From Streptomyces sp. G-G2 (GTDB lineage Bacteria; Actinomycetota; Actinomycetes; Streptomycetales; Streptomycetaceae), in the NCBI RefSeq assembly GCF_030063135.1, contig NZ_JASISO010000010.1, forward strand, positions 25,876-89,875: a DNA stretch of 64,000 nt, written 5' to 3'. Positions 35,147 to 43,627 of this stretch are shown in pieces. The position numbers and the translations under genes were made by a program. The notes under the pieces are model-generated. The model ran no database searches, was not told the origin of the DNA, and was given only the letters and a program-made list of their open reading frames with translations. Position 1 is the stretch's first letter. The number at the start of each line of letters is the position of its first letter.

Positions 35147-36702
35147 GCGGCGCGCGGCGCGGCGGCGGACTCCTGGTCGCCGGCACCACATCCGACGCGG
35201 GCAAGAGCGTGGTCACCGCGGGCATCTGCCGCTGGCTCGCCCGCCAGGGCGTGAAGGTGGCGCCCTTCAAGGCGCAGAACATGTCGCTGAACTCCTTCGT
35301 CACCCTGGAGGGCGCCGAGATCGGCCGCGCCCAGGCGATGCAGGCCCAGGCGGCGGGGGTCGAGCCGACCGCGCTGATGAACCCGGTGCTGCTCAAGCCC
35401 GGGAGCGACCGCAGCAGCCAGGTGGTGCTGCTGGGCAAGCCGGTGGGTGAGATGAGCGCGCGCGGGTTCTTCGGGGAGTCCGGGGCTGCCTCCTCCGGCA
35501 AGGCTCTGCACGGCGGCAGGCAGGAGCAGTTGCTCGGCGTCGTCACGGACTGCCTGGAGCAGCTGCGGGGCACGTATGACGCCGTGATCTGCGAGGGGGC
35601 GGGCAGTCCGGCCGAGATCAATCTGCGGCGCACGGACATCGTGAACATGGGCATCGCGCGGGCCGCGCGCTTCCCCGTGGTCGTGGTCGGGGACATCGAC
35701 CGGGGCGGGGTCTTCGCCTCCTTCTTCGGTACGACGGCCCTGCTGTCCCCCGAGGACCAGTCGCTGATCGCGGGCTACCTCGTGAACAAGTTCCGCGGTG
35801 ACGTGTCCCTGCTGGAGCCCGGCATGGAGATGCTGCGCGGGCTGACCGGCCGGGCCACCTACGGCGTCCTGCCCTTCCAGCACGGCCTCGGCATCGACGA
35901 GGAGGACGGGCTGCGGGTCTCGCTGCGCGGCGCGGTGCGCGAGTCGGTGACGGCGCCTCCGGTCGGCGAGGACGTGCTGCGGGTCGCGGTCTGCGCGGTG
36001 CCGCTGATGTCGAACTTCACGGACGTGGACGCGCTGGCCGCCGAACCCGGGGTCGTGGTGCGGTTCGTGGACCGCGCCGAGGAACTGGCCGACGCCGACC
36101 TGGTCGTCGTACCGGGGACGCGCGGCACCGTGAAGGCGCTGGCCTGGCTGCGCGAGCGCGGGCTCGCCGACGCGCTGGCCCGGCGGGCCGCCGAGGGGCG
36201 CCCGGTGCTGGGCATCTGCGGTGGCTTCCAGGTGCTGGGCGAGTCGATCGAGGACGAGGTCGAATCGCGGGCCGGGACCGTGGACGGGCTCGGGCTGCTG
36301 CCCGTACGCGTCCGTTTCGAGCGGGAGAAGACCCTGTCGCGGCCGAGCGGGCGCGCGCTGGGCGAGAGCGTCGAGGGGTACGAGATCCACCACGGCGTGG
36401 CCGATGTGCGGGGCGGGGTTCCGTTCCTGGACGGGTGCCGGGTCGGGGAGGTCTGGGGCACGCACTGGCACGGGTCGCTGGAGAGCGACGGCTTCCGGCG
36501 GGCCTTCCTGCGGGAGGTCGCGCGCGCGGCCGGACGGCGGTTCGTGCCCGCGCCGGACACCTCCTTCGGGGCGCTGCGGGAGGAGCAGCTGGACCTGCTG
36601 GGCGATCTGATCGAGGAGCACGCCGACACCGGGGCGCTGTGGCGGCTGATCGAGGGCGGGGCCCCGGTGGGCCTGCCGTTCCTGCCGCCGGGCGCGCCGT
36701 GA
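35143..36702 (+). CDS. cobQ: Cobyric acid synthase CobQ/CbiP
   Basis: A 519-residue amidotransferase that amidates four carboxylates of adenosyl-cobyrinic acid a,c-diamide. The N-terminal half has the ATP-binding P-loop TTSDAGKS (residues 15-22) and FKAQNMSLNS; the C-terminal class-I-like glutaminase has C359 in GICGGFQ and a THWHGS His motif. ATG overlaps the cbiB stop. A hairpin-like sequence (36701-36731) follows the stop. Confidence 0.95.
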   Translation: MSGARRGGGLLVAGTTSDAGKSVVTAGICRWLARQGVKVAPFKAQNMSLNSFVTLEGAEIGRAQAMQAQAAGVEPTALMNPVLLKPGSDRSSQVVLLGKPVGEMSARGFFGESGAASSGKALHGGRQEQLLGVVTDCLEQLRGTYDAVICEGAGSPAEINLRRTDIVNMGIARAARFPVVVVGDIDRGGVFASFFGTTALLSPEDQSLIAGYLVNKFRGDVSLLEPGMEMLRGLTGRATYGVLPFQHGLGIDEEDGLRVSLRGAVRESVTAPPVGEDVLRVAVCAVPLMSNFTDVDALAAEPGVVVRFVDRAEELADADLVVVPGTRGTVKALAWLRERGLADALARRAAEGRPVLGICGGFQVLGESIEDEVESRAGTVDGLGLLPVRVRFEREKTLSRPSGRALGESVEGYEIHHGVADVRGGVPFLDGCRVGEVWGTHWHGSLESDGFRRAFLREVARAAGRRFVPAPDTSFGALREEQLDLLGDLIEEHADTGALWRLIEGGAPVGLPFLPPGAP

Positions 36703-36731
36703 CGGCCCGCCGGGCCCCGCGGGCGGCCGTC
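36701..36731 (+). terminator. Possible terminator after cobQ
   Basis: GACGGCC (36701-36707) pairs with GGCCGTC (36725-36731), with further CGC/GCG pairing inside. It starts at the cobQ stop codon, in the 148-bp gap before the chelatase-like gene. Weakly supported as a terminator. Confidence 0.4.
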
Positions 36732-36850
36732 CCCTCCCCGCTCCTTCCCGGCACCGGGCCCTGCCCGGACCCGGTCCTCGAGCACCGGACAGGCCGGAAG
36801 ACCCGGCATTCGTACGCACCACACGTCCCGCCCAGAGGAGTGAGCACTCG

Positions 36851-39022
36851 ATGAGTCAGCCCTATCCGTTCACCGCGGTGGTCGGCCAGGCCGATCTGCG
36901 GCTGGCACTACTGCTCAACGCCGTGAGCCCCGCCGTCGGCGGTGTGCTCGTGCGCGGGGAGAAGGGGACCGCCAAGTCCACCGCCGTGCGGGCCCTGTCC
37001 GCGCTGCTGCCGCAGGTCGAGGTCGTGCCCGGGTGCCGCTTCTCCTGCGCGCCGACGGCGCCGGACCCGGCCTGCCCCGACGGTCCGCACGAGGCGGGCT
37101 CCGGGACCGCCCGGCCCGCGCGGATGGTGGAGCTGCCGGTGGGCGCCTCCGAGGACCGGCTCGTGGGGGCGCTCGACATCGAACGGGCCCTGGCCGAGGG
37201 CGTGAAGTCCTTCGAACCGGGTCTGCTCGCCGACGCGCACCGCGGGATCCTGTACGTCGACGAGGTCAACCTGCTGCACGACCACCTCATCGACCTGCTC
37301 CTCGACGCCGCCGCGATGGGCGCCTCCTACGTCGAGCGCGAGGGCGTCTCCGTGCGGCACGCCGCCCGCTTCCTGCTCGTCGGCACGATGAACCCGGAGG
37401 AGGGCGAGCTGCGTCCGCAGCTGCTGGACCGGTTCGGGCTGACCGTCGAGGTCGCCGCCTCCCGCGAACCCGCCCAGCGGGTGGAGGTGGTGCGGCGCAG
37501 GCTCGCGTACGAGGACGACTCCGCCGCCTTCGCCGCGCGCTTCGCCGGGGACGAGGCGGACGTACGGACCCGGGTGGTGGCGGCGCGGGCGCTGCTGCCG
37601 CAGGTGGTCCTCGGGGACGGCGCGCTGATGCGGATCGCCGCGACCTGCGCCGCGTTCGAGGTGGACGGGATGCGGGCCGACATCGTGATGGCGCGCACCG
37701 CCACCGCGCTGGCGGCCTGGGCCGGGCGGACGGACGTACGCAAGGAGGACGTCCGGCAGGCCGCGCTGCTGGCGCTGCCGCACCGGCGGCGGCGCAACCC
37801 CTTCGACGCGCCGGGGCTGGACGAGGACAAACTGGACGAGATCCTCGACTCCTTCCCCGACGAGGAGCCCGAGCCGGACCCCGACCCGGAGCCGGAGCCG
37901 GAGCCCGACGGCCCGGACGACGGCGGACCCGAGGGCGGACCGGACGGCGGACCCGAGGGCGGTCCCGACGGAGACGGCGGGGTGCCGCCACAGGGCCACG
38001 GGCAGGACCCCGCGTCCCGCCCCGCCCAGGAACCGGACGGCGGCGCCACGGACCCGGCCGACCCGGCGGACCCCCAGCGGGACCCCGAACCCGCGCCGGC
38101 CCGCGCCGACGCGGCCGAGGCGCCGACCCAGGCGGCCGTTGCGGCCGCCGACCCCTTCCGGACCCGGATGCTCAGCGTCCCGGGGCTCGGTGAGGGCGCG
38201 TCCGGACGGCGCTCGCGGGCCCGTACCGCGCACGGGCGCACCACCGGCGCGCAGCGCCCCCGGGGGCACCTGACCACGCTGCACCTCGCCGCGACCATCC
38301 AGGCGGCCGCCCCGCACCAGCTGGCGCGCGGGCGCACCGGGCGCGGGCTGGTCGTGCGCAAGGACGATCTGCGCCAGGCCACCCGGGAGGGGCGCGAGGG
38401 GAACCTCGTGCTCTTCGTCGTCGACGCCTCGGGCTCGATGGCGGCCCGCAAGCGCATGGGCGCGGTCAAGGGCGCGGTCCTCTCGCTGCTGCTGGACGCC
38501 TACCAGCGGCGGGACAAGGTCGGTCTGATCACCTTCCGCGGGTCCGGCGCCGAGCTGACGCTGCCGCCCACCTCCTCGGTGGACGCGGCGGCGGCCCGGC
38601 TGGAGCAGTTGCCGACCGGCGGGCGCACCCCGCTGGCGGCCGGGCTGCTCAAGGCCCACGACGTCCTGCGGATCGAGCGGCTGCGCGATCCCTCGCGCCG
38701 TCCGCTGCTGGTGGTCGTCACCGACGGGCGGGCCACCTCGGCGGGTCCGGCGGGCGGTGACGCCCGGGCGCTCGCGCGCCGGGCCGCGCTGCTGCTCCGC
38801 GGCCAGGACACCGCCTCGGTGGTCGTGGACTGCGAGGCGGGGCCGGTGCGGCTCGGGCTGGCCGGGGTGCTGGCCGCCGATCTGGGCGGGCCCGCGGTGA
38901 CCCTCGACGGACTGCGGGCCGACTCGTTGGCCGGGCTCGTCAAGAACGTGCGTACAGCGGTGTCGGCCCAGCCCCGGACCGGCCGCCAGAGCGACAACTC
39001 CAGCCACAGGAAGGCCGCGTAA
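36851..39022 (+). CDS. Cobalt/magnesium chelatase ChlI-ChlD fusion (AAA+ plus VWA)
   Basis: A 723-residue protein. Residues 1-320 are an AAA+ domain with Walker A GEKGTAKST (36-44) and an ILYVDEVNLL Walker B. A long acidic, Pro/Gly/Asp-rich linker follows (about residues 335-440). The C-terminal VWA domain carries the MIDAS motif DASGS near residues 524-528. It should be the motor/adaptor of an aerobic cobaltochelatase, normally working with CobN, which is not in this window. ATG with GAGGAG upstream; stop and the cobO ATG share one base. Confidence 0.9.
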   Translation: MSQPYPFTAVVGQADLRLALLLNAVSPAVGGVLVRGEKGTAKSTAVRALSALLPQVEVVPGCRFSCAPTAPDPACPDGPHEAGSGTARPARMVELPVGASEDRLVGALDIERALAEGVKSFEPGLLADAHRGILYVDEVNLLHDHLIDLLLDAAAMGASYVEREGVSVRHAARFLLVGTMNPEEGELRPQLLDRFGLTVEVAASREPAQRVEVVRRRLAYEDDSAAFAARFAGDEADVRTRVVAARALLPQVVLGDGALMRIAATCAAFEVDGMRADIVMARTATALAAWAGRTDVRKEDVRQAALLALPHRRRRNPFDAPGLDEDKLDEILDSFPDEEPEPDPDPEPEPEPDGPDDGGPEGGPDGGPEGGPDGDGGVPPQGHGQDPASRPAQEPDGGATDPADPADPQRDPEPAPARADAAEAPTQAAVAAADPFRTRMLSVPGLGEGASGRRSRARTAHGRTTGAQRPRGHLTTLHLAATIQAAAPHQLARGRTGRGLVVRKDDLRQATREGREGNLVLFVVDASGSMAARKRMGAVKGAVLSLLLDAYQRRDKVGLITFRGSGAELTLPPTSSVDAAAARLEQLPTGGRTPLAAGLLKAHDVLRIERLRDPSRRPLLVVVTDGRATSAGPAGGDARALARRAALLLRGQDTASVVVDCEAGPVRLGLAGVLAADLGGPAVTLDGLRADSLAGLVKNVRTAVSAQPRTGRQSDNSSHRKAA

Positions 39023-39621
39023 TGCCCCAGGGACAGCCGACCGTCGTTCCCGACGACGGTCTCACGACACGCCAGCGCCGCAACCGCCCGCTGGTCTTCG
39101 TCCACACCGGACCCGGCAAGGGCAAGTCGACGGCCGCCTTCGGGCTGGCGCTGCGCGCCTGGAACCAGGGCTGGCCGGTCGGGGTGTTCCAGTTCGTCAA
39201 ATCGGCGAAGTGGAAGGTCGGCGAGGAGAACGCGCTCAAGGCCCTCGGCGAGACGGGCAAGGGCGGCCCGGTCGTCTGGCACAAGATGGGCGAGGGCTGG
39301 TCCTGGGTCCAGCGTGACGCGCAGCTCGACAACGAGCAGGCGGCGAAGGAGGGTTGGGAGCAGGTCAAGCGCGACCTGGCCGCCGGGACGCACACCCTGT
39401 ACGTCCTGGACGAGTTCACCTACGCACTGCACTGGGGATGGATCGACGTGGACGAGGTGATCGAGGTGCTGCGGAACCGCCCCGGGACCCAGCACGTGGT
39501 CATCACGGGCCGCAACGCCCCCGAGAAGCTCGTGGAGTTCGCGGACCTGGTCACCGAGATGACCAAGGTCAAGCACCCCATGGACACCGGCCAGAAAGGC
39601 CAGAGAGGCATCGAGTGGTGA
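39022..39621 (+). CDS. cobO: Corrinoid adenosyltransferase CobO
   Basis: A 199-residue enzyme that transfers adenosyl from ATP to cob(I)yrinic acid a,c-diamide. P-loop TGPGKGKST at residues 29-37 and the WGWIDVDEVIEVL and VITGRNAPEKLVE motifs identify the CobA/CobO family. It is translationally coupled to genes on both sides: TAATG upstream and a GTG/ATG cluster at the cobB start downstream. Confidence 0.96.
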   Translation: MPQGQPTVVPDDGLTTRQRRNRPLVFVHTGPGKGKSTAAFGLALRAWNQGWPVGVFQFVKSAKWKVGEENALKALGETGKGGPVVWHKMGEGWSWVQRDAQLDNEQAAKEGWEQVKRDLAAGTHTLYVLDEFTYALHWGWIDVDEVIEVLRNRPGTQHVVITGRNAPEKLVEFADLVTEMTKVKHPMDTGQKGQRGIEW

Positions 39622-41051
39622 TGTCCGTGAACGTCCCGCGCCTGGTGATCGCCGCGCCGTCCTCCGGCAGCGGAAAGACCACGGTCGCGACGGGCCTGAT
39701 GGCGGCCTTCACGGAGCGCGGTCTCGCCGTGTCCCCGCACAAGGCCGGTCCGGACTACATAGACCCCGGCTACCACGCGCTGGCCACCGGGCGGCCCGGG
39801 CGCAACCTGGACGCCTTCATGTGCGGGCCGGAGCTGATCGGCCCGCTGTTCGCGCACGGGTCGGCCGGGTGCGACCTCGCCGTGATCGAGGGCGTGATGG
39901 GCCTCTACGACGGGGCCGCCGGGCGGGGCGAACTCGCCTCGACCGCGCACGTGGCGAAGCTGCTGCGGGCCCCGGTGGTGCTGGTCGTGGACGCGTCCTC
40001 GCAGTCCCGGTCGGTGGCGGCGCTGGCCCACGGCTTCGCGTCCTTCGACCCGCGGGTGCGGCTCGGGGGCGTGATCCTGAACAAGGTGGGCTCCGACCGG
40101 CACGAGGTGATGCTGCGGGAGGCGCTGGAGGAGGCCGGGATGCCGGTGCTCGGCGTACTGCGCCGGGCCCCGCAGGTCGCGGCGCCCTCGCGGCACCTGG
40201 GGCTGGTCCCGGTCGCCGAGCGCCGCGCCGACGCGCTGGCGTCGGTGGCCGCGCTGGCCGAGCAGGTGCGGGCGGGGTGCGATCTGGAGGCCCTGATGGC
40301 GCTGGCCCGTACCGCGCCGGCGCTGACGGACGAGGCGTGGAGCCCGGAGCGGGAACTGCCCGCCGCCCCGGCGTCCGGGCGGCGGCCGGTGGTCGCCGTC
40401 GCGGGCGGGCCCGCCTTCACCTTCTCCTACGCCGAACACGCCGAGCTGCTGACCGCGGCCGGGGCGGAGGTCGTCACCTTCGACCCGCTGCACGACGAGG
40501 CCCTGCCCGAGGGCACGGCGGGGCTGGTCATCGGCGGCGGCTTCCCCGAGGTGTACGCGCCCGAGCTGTCCGCCAACGAGCCGCTGCGCGTCGCGGTGGC
40601 CGCCTTCGCCGCGTCGGGGGCGCCGGTCGCCGCCGAGTGCGCCGGGCTGCTCTACCTGGGGGGTTCCCTGGACGGGAAGCCGATGTGCGGGGTGCTGGAC
40701 GCCGACGCGCGGATGTCGGACCGGCTCACCCTCGGCTACCGCGAGGCGGTGGCCCTCTCGGACAGCCCGCTGGCGCTGACCGGGACCCGGCTGCGCGGGC
40801 ACGAGTTCCACCGCACCGTGATCGAGCCGGGCGCCGGGCGCGCGCCCGCGTGGGGGTTCACCCACCCCGAGCGCCGGGTGGAGGGCTTCGTCCGGGGCGG
40901 TGTGCACGCCAGCTACCTGCACACGCACTGGGCGGCGGAGCCTTCGGTGGCACGGCGCTTCGTGGACTCGGCGCGCGCCGCGCGGGGCGGGCGCGCCGAG
41001 GGCCCGTCGGCGGTGGAAGGACCGGTGGAAGGACCGGCGGAAGCCCGGTGA
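39621..41051 (+). CDS. cobB: Cobyrinate a,c-diamide synthase CobB/CbiA
   Basis: A 476-residue glutamine-dependent enzyme that amidates the a and c carboxylates of (hydrogeno)byrinate. P-loop SSGSGKT (14-20), KAGPDYIDPGYH, EGVMGLYDG, and glutaminase C340 in AAECAGLLYLGG are clear. ATG at 39621 shares one base with the cobO stop; GTGs at 39618 and 39615 are alternatives. The last ~20 residues are a repetitive EGP tail. Confidence 0.95.
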   Translation: MSVNVPRLVIAAPSSGSGKTTVATGLMAAFTERGLAVSPHKAGPDYIDPGYHALATGRPGRNLDAFMCGPELIGPLFAHGSAGCDLAVIEGVMGLYDGAAGRGELASTAHVAKLLRAPVVLVVDASSQSRSVAALAHGFASFDPRVRLGGVILNKVGSDRHEVMLREALEEAGMPVLGVLRRAPQVAAPSRHLGLVPVAERRADALASVAALAEQVRAGCDLEALMALARTAPALTDEAWSPERELPAAPASGRRPVVAVAGGPAFTFSYAEHAELLTAAGAEVVTFDPLHDEALPEGTAGLVIGGGFPEVYAPELSANEPLRVAVAAFAASGAPVAAECAGLLYLGGSLDGKPMCGVLDADARMSDRLTLGYREAVALSDSPLALTGTRLRGHEFHRTVIEPGAGRAPAWGFTHPERRVEGFVRGGVHASYLHTHWAAEPSVARRFVDSARAARGGRAEGPSAVEGPVEGPAEAR

Positions 41052-41053
41052 CC

Positions 41054-41800
41054 TCAGTCCGCGAGTCCGACGACCAGCCAGATCCCGGCGACCCCGCCCA
41101 CCGTGCACATCAGCGTGGACAGGGCGGGGTGCCGGTGGTGCGCCTCGGGCAGGATCTCGGCCGACGCGAGGTAGAGCAGCACTCCGGCGAAGAAGCCGAG
41201 GTATCCCCCCAGCGGTTCCTCCGGAAGGGTGAACAGCAGAGTGGACAGCGCGCCGACGACGGGGGCCACGGCATCCGCGAAGAGCATCATCAGGGCCTTG
41301 CGGCGGGCGTTCCCGTAGAGGCTGGTCAGGGTGTAGGTGTTGAACCCGTCGGCGAAGTCGTGGGTGATCACGGCCAGGGCGACGGCCACCCCCATCCCGC
41401 CGCCGACCTGGAACGCGGCGCCGAGCGCCACCCCGTCGGCGAGGCTGTGGCCGACCATCGCGCCCGCCGCGGTGAGGCCGACCTCGGGGACCCGGCCGCC
41501 GTGTTCCCCTTCCCCGGTGCCGTTCTCGCCGCCGTGGGAGGCCTGGCGCACGGCCAGCACCCGTTCCACGACGTGCGCGACGAGGAACCCGGACACGAAG
41601 AGCAGCAGGGCCAGCGGTACGCCGAACACCTCGTGCCCGGCCGCCCGCATCGCCTCCGGCAGCAGGTCCAGGCCCACCACCCCGAGCATCAGTCCGCCGG
41701 CCAGGCCCAGCACGAGGTGGCGGCGGTCGGTGACGCGTTGCGCCGTCCACCCGCCCGCCAGCGTCATCAGGAACGCGCCCAACGCCACGATCACCGCCAT
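41054..41800 (-). CDS. ZIP family metal transporter
   Basis: A 248-residue membrane protein with about eight helices. The ZIP metal sites are evident: VGHSLADGVALGA and THDFADGFNTYTL, plus HHRHP near the end. A His/Gly/Glu-rich cytosolic loop (HGGENGTGEGEHGG) lies at about residues 89-102. ZIP proteins import Zn2+, Fe2+ or similar ions. It sits on the opposite strand inside the cobalamin cluster, its stop 3 nt from cobB's. ATG with AGGGG upstream. A cobalt role is possible but unproven. Confidence 0.9.
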   Translation of the reverse strand: MAVIVALGAFLMTLAGGWTAQRVTDRRHLVLGLAGGLMLGVVGLDLLPEAMRAAGHEVFGVPLALLLFVSGFLVAHVVERVLAVRQASHGGENGTGEGEHGGRVPEVGLTAAGAMVGHSLADGVALGAAFQVGGGMGVAVALAVITHDFADGFNTYTLTSLYGNARRKALMMLFADAVAPVVGALSTLLFTLPEEPLGGYLGFFAGVLLYLASAEILPEAHHRHPALSTLMCTVGGVAGIWLVVGLAD

Positions 41801-41903
41801 AGGCCCCTGAATACCGACTGCCGGGCCCGGGCGCGACTTCGCGTCCGGGTGGCGCGCGATGAGATGTTGACGGCTGACGATGTCGAGGGAGCGAGGACCC
41901 CGG

Positions 41904-43340
41904 GTGGGCGAGCAGGGCGGTAACAACGGGTACGAGCGGGTCGTGGTCGGGATCGGCGGCCGTGCGGGGGTCTCGGCGGCGGAGGTCCGCGCCCTGGTCG
42001 AGGAGACGCTCCGGGACGCCGGGCTGCCCCTGGCCTCGGTCGCCGCACTGGCGACGGTGGAGTCGAAGGCGGCCGAGGCCGGGATCTCGGGCGCCGCGGA
42101 GGGTTTCGGCGTACCGCTGCTCACGTACGGGGCCCAGCAGCTGGCCCGGATCGCCGTACCGCATCCGAGCGAGGCCGCGCGGAACGCCGCCGGGACCCCC
42201 TCGGTGGCCGAGGCGGCGGCGCTGGCGGGGGGCGGCGAGCTGCTCGTGCCCAAGCGGAAGTCGGCGGCGGCGACCTGCGCGGTGGCCCGGGCCGAGGCGC
42301 ACGACCTGCGCCACCACGGGGACGCGGAGCTGGTGGACGCGGGCGGGTCGCTGGTGGACCTGGCCGTCAACGTACGGTCGGACACTCCCCCGGCCTGGCT
42401 CAAGGAGCGGATCGCCGCCTCGCTGGACACCCTTTCGGCGTATCCGGACGGGCGGGCGGCGCGGGCCGCGGTGGCCGCGCGGCACGGGCTGCCGGTGGAG
42501 CGGGTGCTGCTGACGGCCGGGGCGGCCGAGGCGTTCGTGCTGATCGCGCGGGCCGTGGGCGCCGTACGGCCGGTGGTGGTGCACCCGCAGTTCACCGAGC
42601 CGGAGGCGGCCCTGCGGGACGCCGGGCACCGGGTGGAGCGGGTGCTGCTGCGCCCGGAGGACGGGTTCCGCCTGGACCCGTCGGCGATACCCGAGGACGC
42701 GGACCTCGTGGTCGTCGGCAATCCGACCAACCCGACCTCGGTCCTGCACCCGGCGGCGGCGCTGGCCGCGCTGGCCCGGCCGGGGCGGACGCTGGTGGTG
42801 GACGAGGCCTTCATGGACGCGGTGCCGGGCGAACGCGAGGCGTTGGCCGGGCGCACGGACGTACCCGGACTGGTGGTGCTGCGGAGCCTGACCAAGACCT
42901 GGGGGCTGGCGGGGCTGCGGATCGGTTACGTACTCGCCGAGCCCGGGGTGATCGCGGCGCTGGCGGCCGCGCAGCCGTTGTGGCCGGTGTCGAGCCCGGC
43001 GCTGGCGGCGGCCGAGGCCTGCGTGGAGCCCGCGGCGCTGGCCGAGGCGGAGGCCGCGGCCCGGCAGATCGAGGTGGACCGCGACCACCTGCTGGCCGGG
43101 CTGGCCGAGTTCGACGAGGTCGCGGTGGCGGGGGTGGCCGCGGGGCCGTTCGTCCTGATCCGGGTGGACCGGGCCCCGGAGGTGCGGGCACGGCTGCGGG
43201 CCCTCGGGTTCGCGGTGCGGCGCGGGGACACCTTCCCGGGGCTGGACCGGTCCTGGCTGCGGCTGGCGGTGCGCGACCGGGCGACGACGGGACGGCTGCT
43301 CCAGGCGCTGGACCACGCGCTGACGCTGACCTCTTCCTGA
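41904..43340 (+). CDS. cobC: CobE/CbiG-like domain fused to PLP-dependent CobC
   Basis: A 478-residue fusion. Residues ~10-125 resemble the CobE/CbiG C-terminal domain (VVVGIGGRAGVSAAEV, PLASVAALATVESKA, GGELLVPKRKSAAATCAVA). The rest is a fold-type-I PLP enzyme of the Rv2231c/CobC type with DEAFMD and K331 in SLTKTWGLAGLRIGY. CobC makes (R)-1-amino-2-propanol phosphate from threonine phosphate or acts near that step. GTG at 41904 with GAGGA about 8 nt upstream is preferred; an ATG at 41880 would add 8 residues. Confidence 0.92.
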   Translation: MGEQGGNNGYERVVVGIGGRAGVSAAEVRALVEETLRDAGLPLASVAALATVESKAAEAGISGAAEGFGVPLLTYGAQQLARIAVPHPSEAARNAAGTPSVAEAAALAGGGELLVPKRKSAAATCAVARAEAHDLRHHGDAELVDAGGSLVDLAVNVRSDTPPAWLKERIAASLDTLSAYPDGRAARAAVAARHGLPVERVLLTAGAAEAFVLIARAVGAVRPVVVHPQFTEPEAALRDAGHRVERVLLRPEDGFRLDPSAIPEDADLVVVGNPTNPTSVLHPAAALAALARPGRTLVVDEAFMDAVPGEREALAGRTDVPGLVVLRSLTKTWGLAGLRIGYVLAEPGVIAALAAAQPLWPVSSPALAAAEACVEPAALAEAEAAARQIEVDRDHLLAGLAEFDEVAVAGVAAGPFVLIRVDRAPEVRARLRALGFAVRRGDTFPGLDRSWLRLAVRDRATTGRLLQALDHALTLTSS

Positions 43341-43373
43341 GCCCGCCGGGCGACCGGGCCGCGGCGCGCGGCC

Positions 43374-43460
43374 GCCTGCCCGCTTGCCCGCTTGCCTGCC
43401 CGCTTGCCTGCCCGCTTGCCCGCTTGCCTGCCCGCTTGCCTGCCTGCCTGCCTGCCTGCG
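43374..43460. repeat. Short-period tandem repeat (CCCGCTTG / CCTG)
   Basis: About 87 bp of alternating CCCGCTTG and CCTG units, ending in a run of about six consecutive CCTG copies. It lies in the 287-bp gap between cobC and the CapA-like gene. No gene is seen in the gap. This is simple-sequence DNA likely to be length-variable. Confidence 0.85.
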
Positions 43461-43627
43461 GACGCCCACGGCAACGCCGCAGGTCACGGGCCGGACTCGG
43501 GCGTGTCCGCGTCCTGTGCGGCTCGCCCCGTTCCGCTCGCCCGAAGCGAACGGCCGTGCGAGAGTTGCCCGACAGGCGCAGGGGCCGCAATGGGCCGAAA
43601 TCATAGGTTCCGGGGGGGAACACCAGG

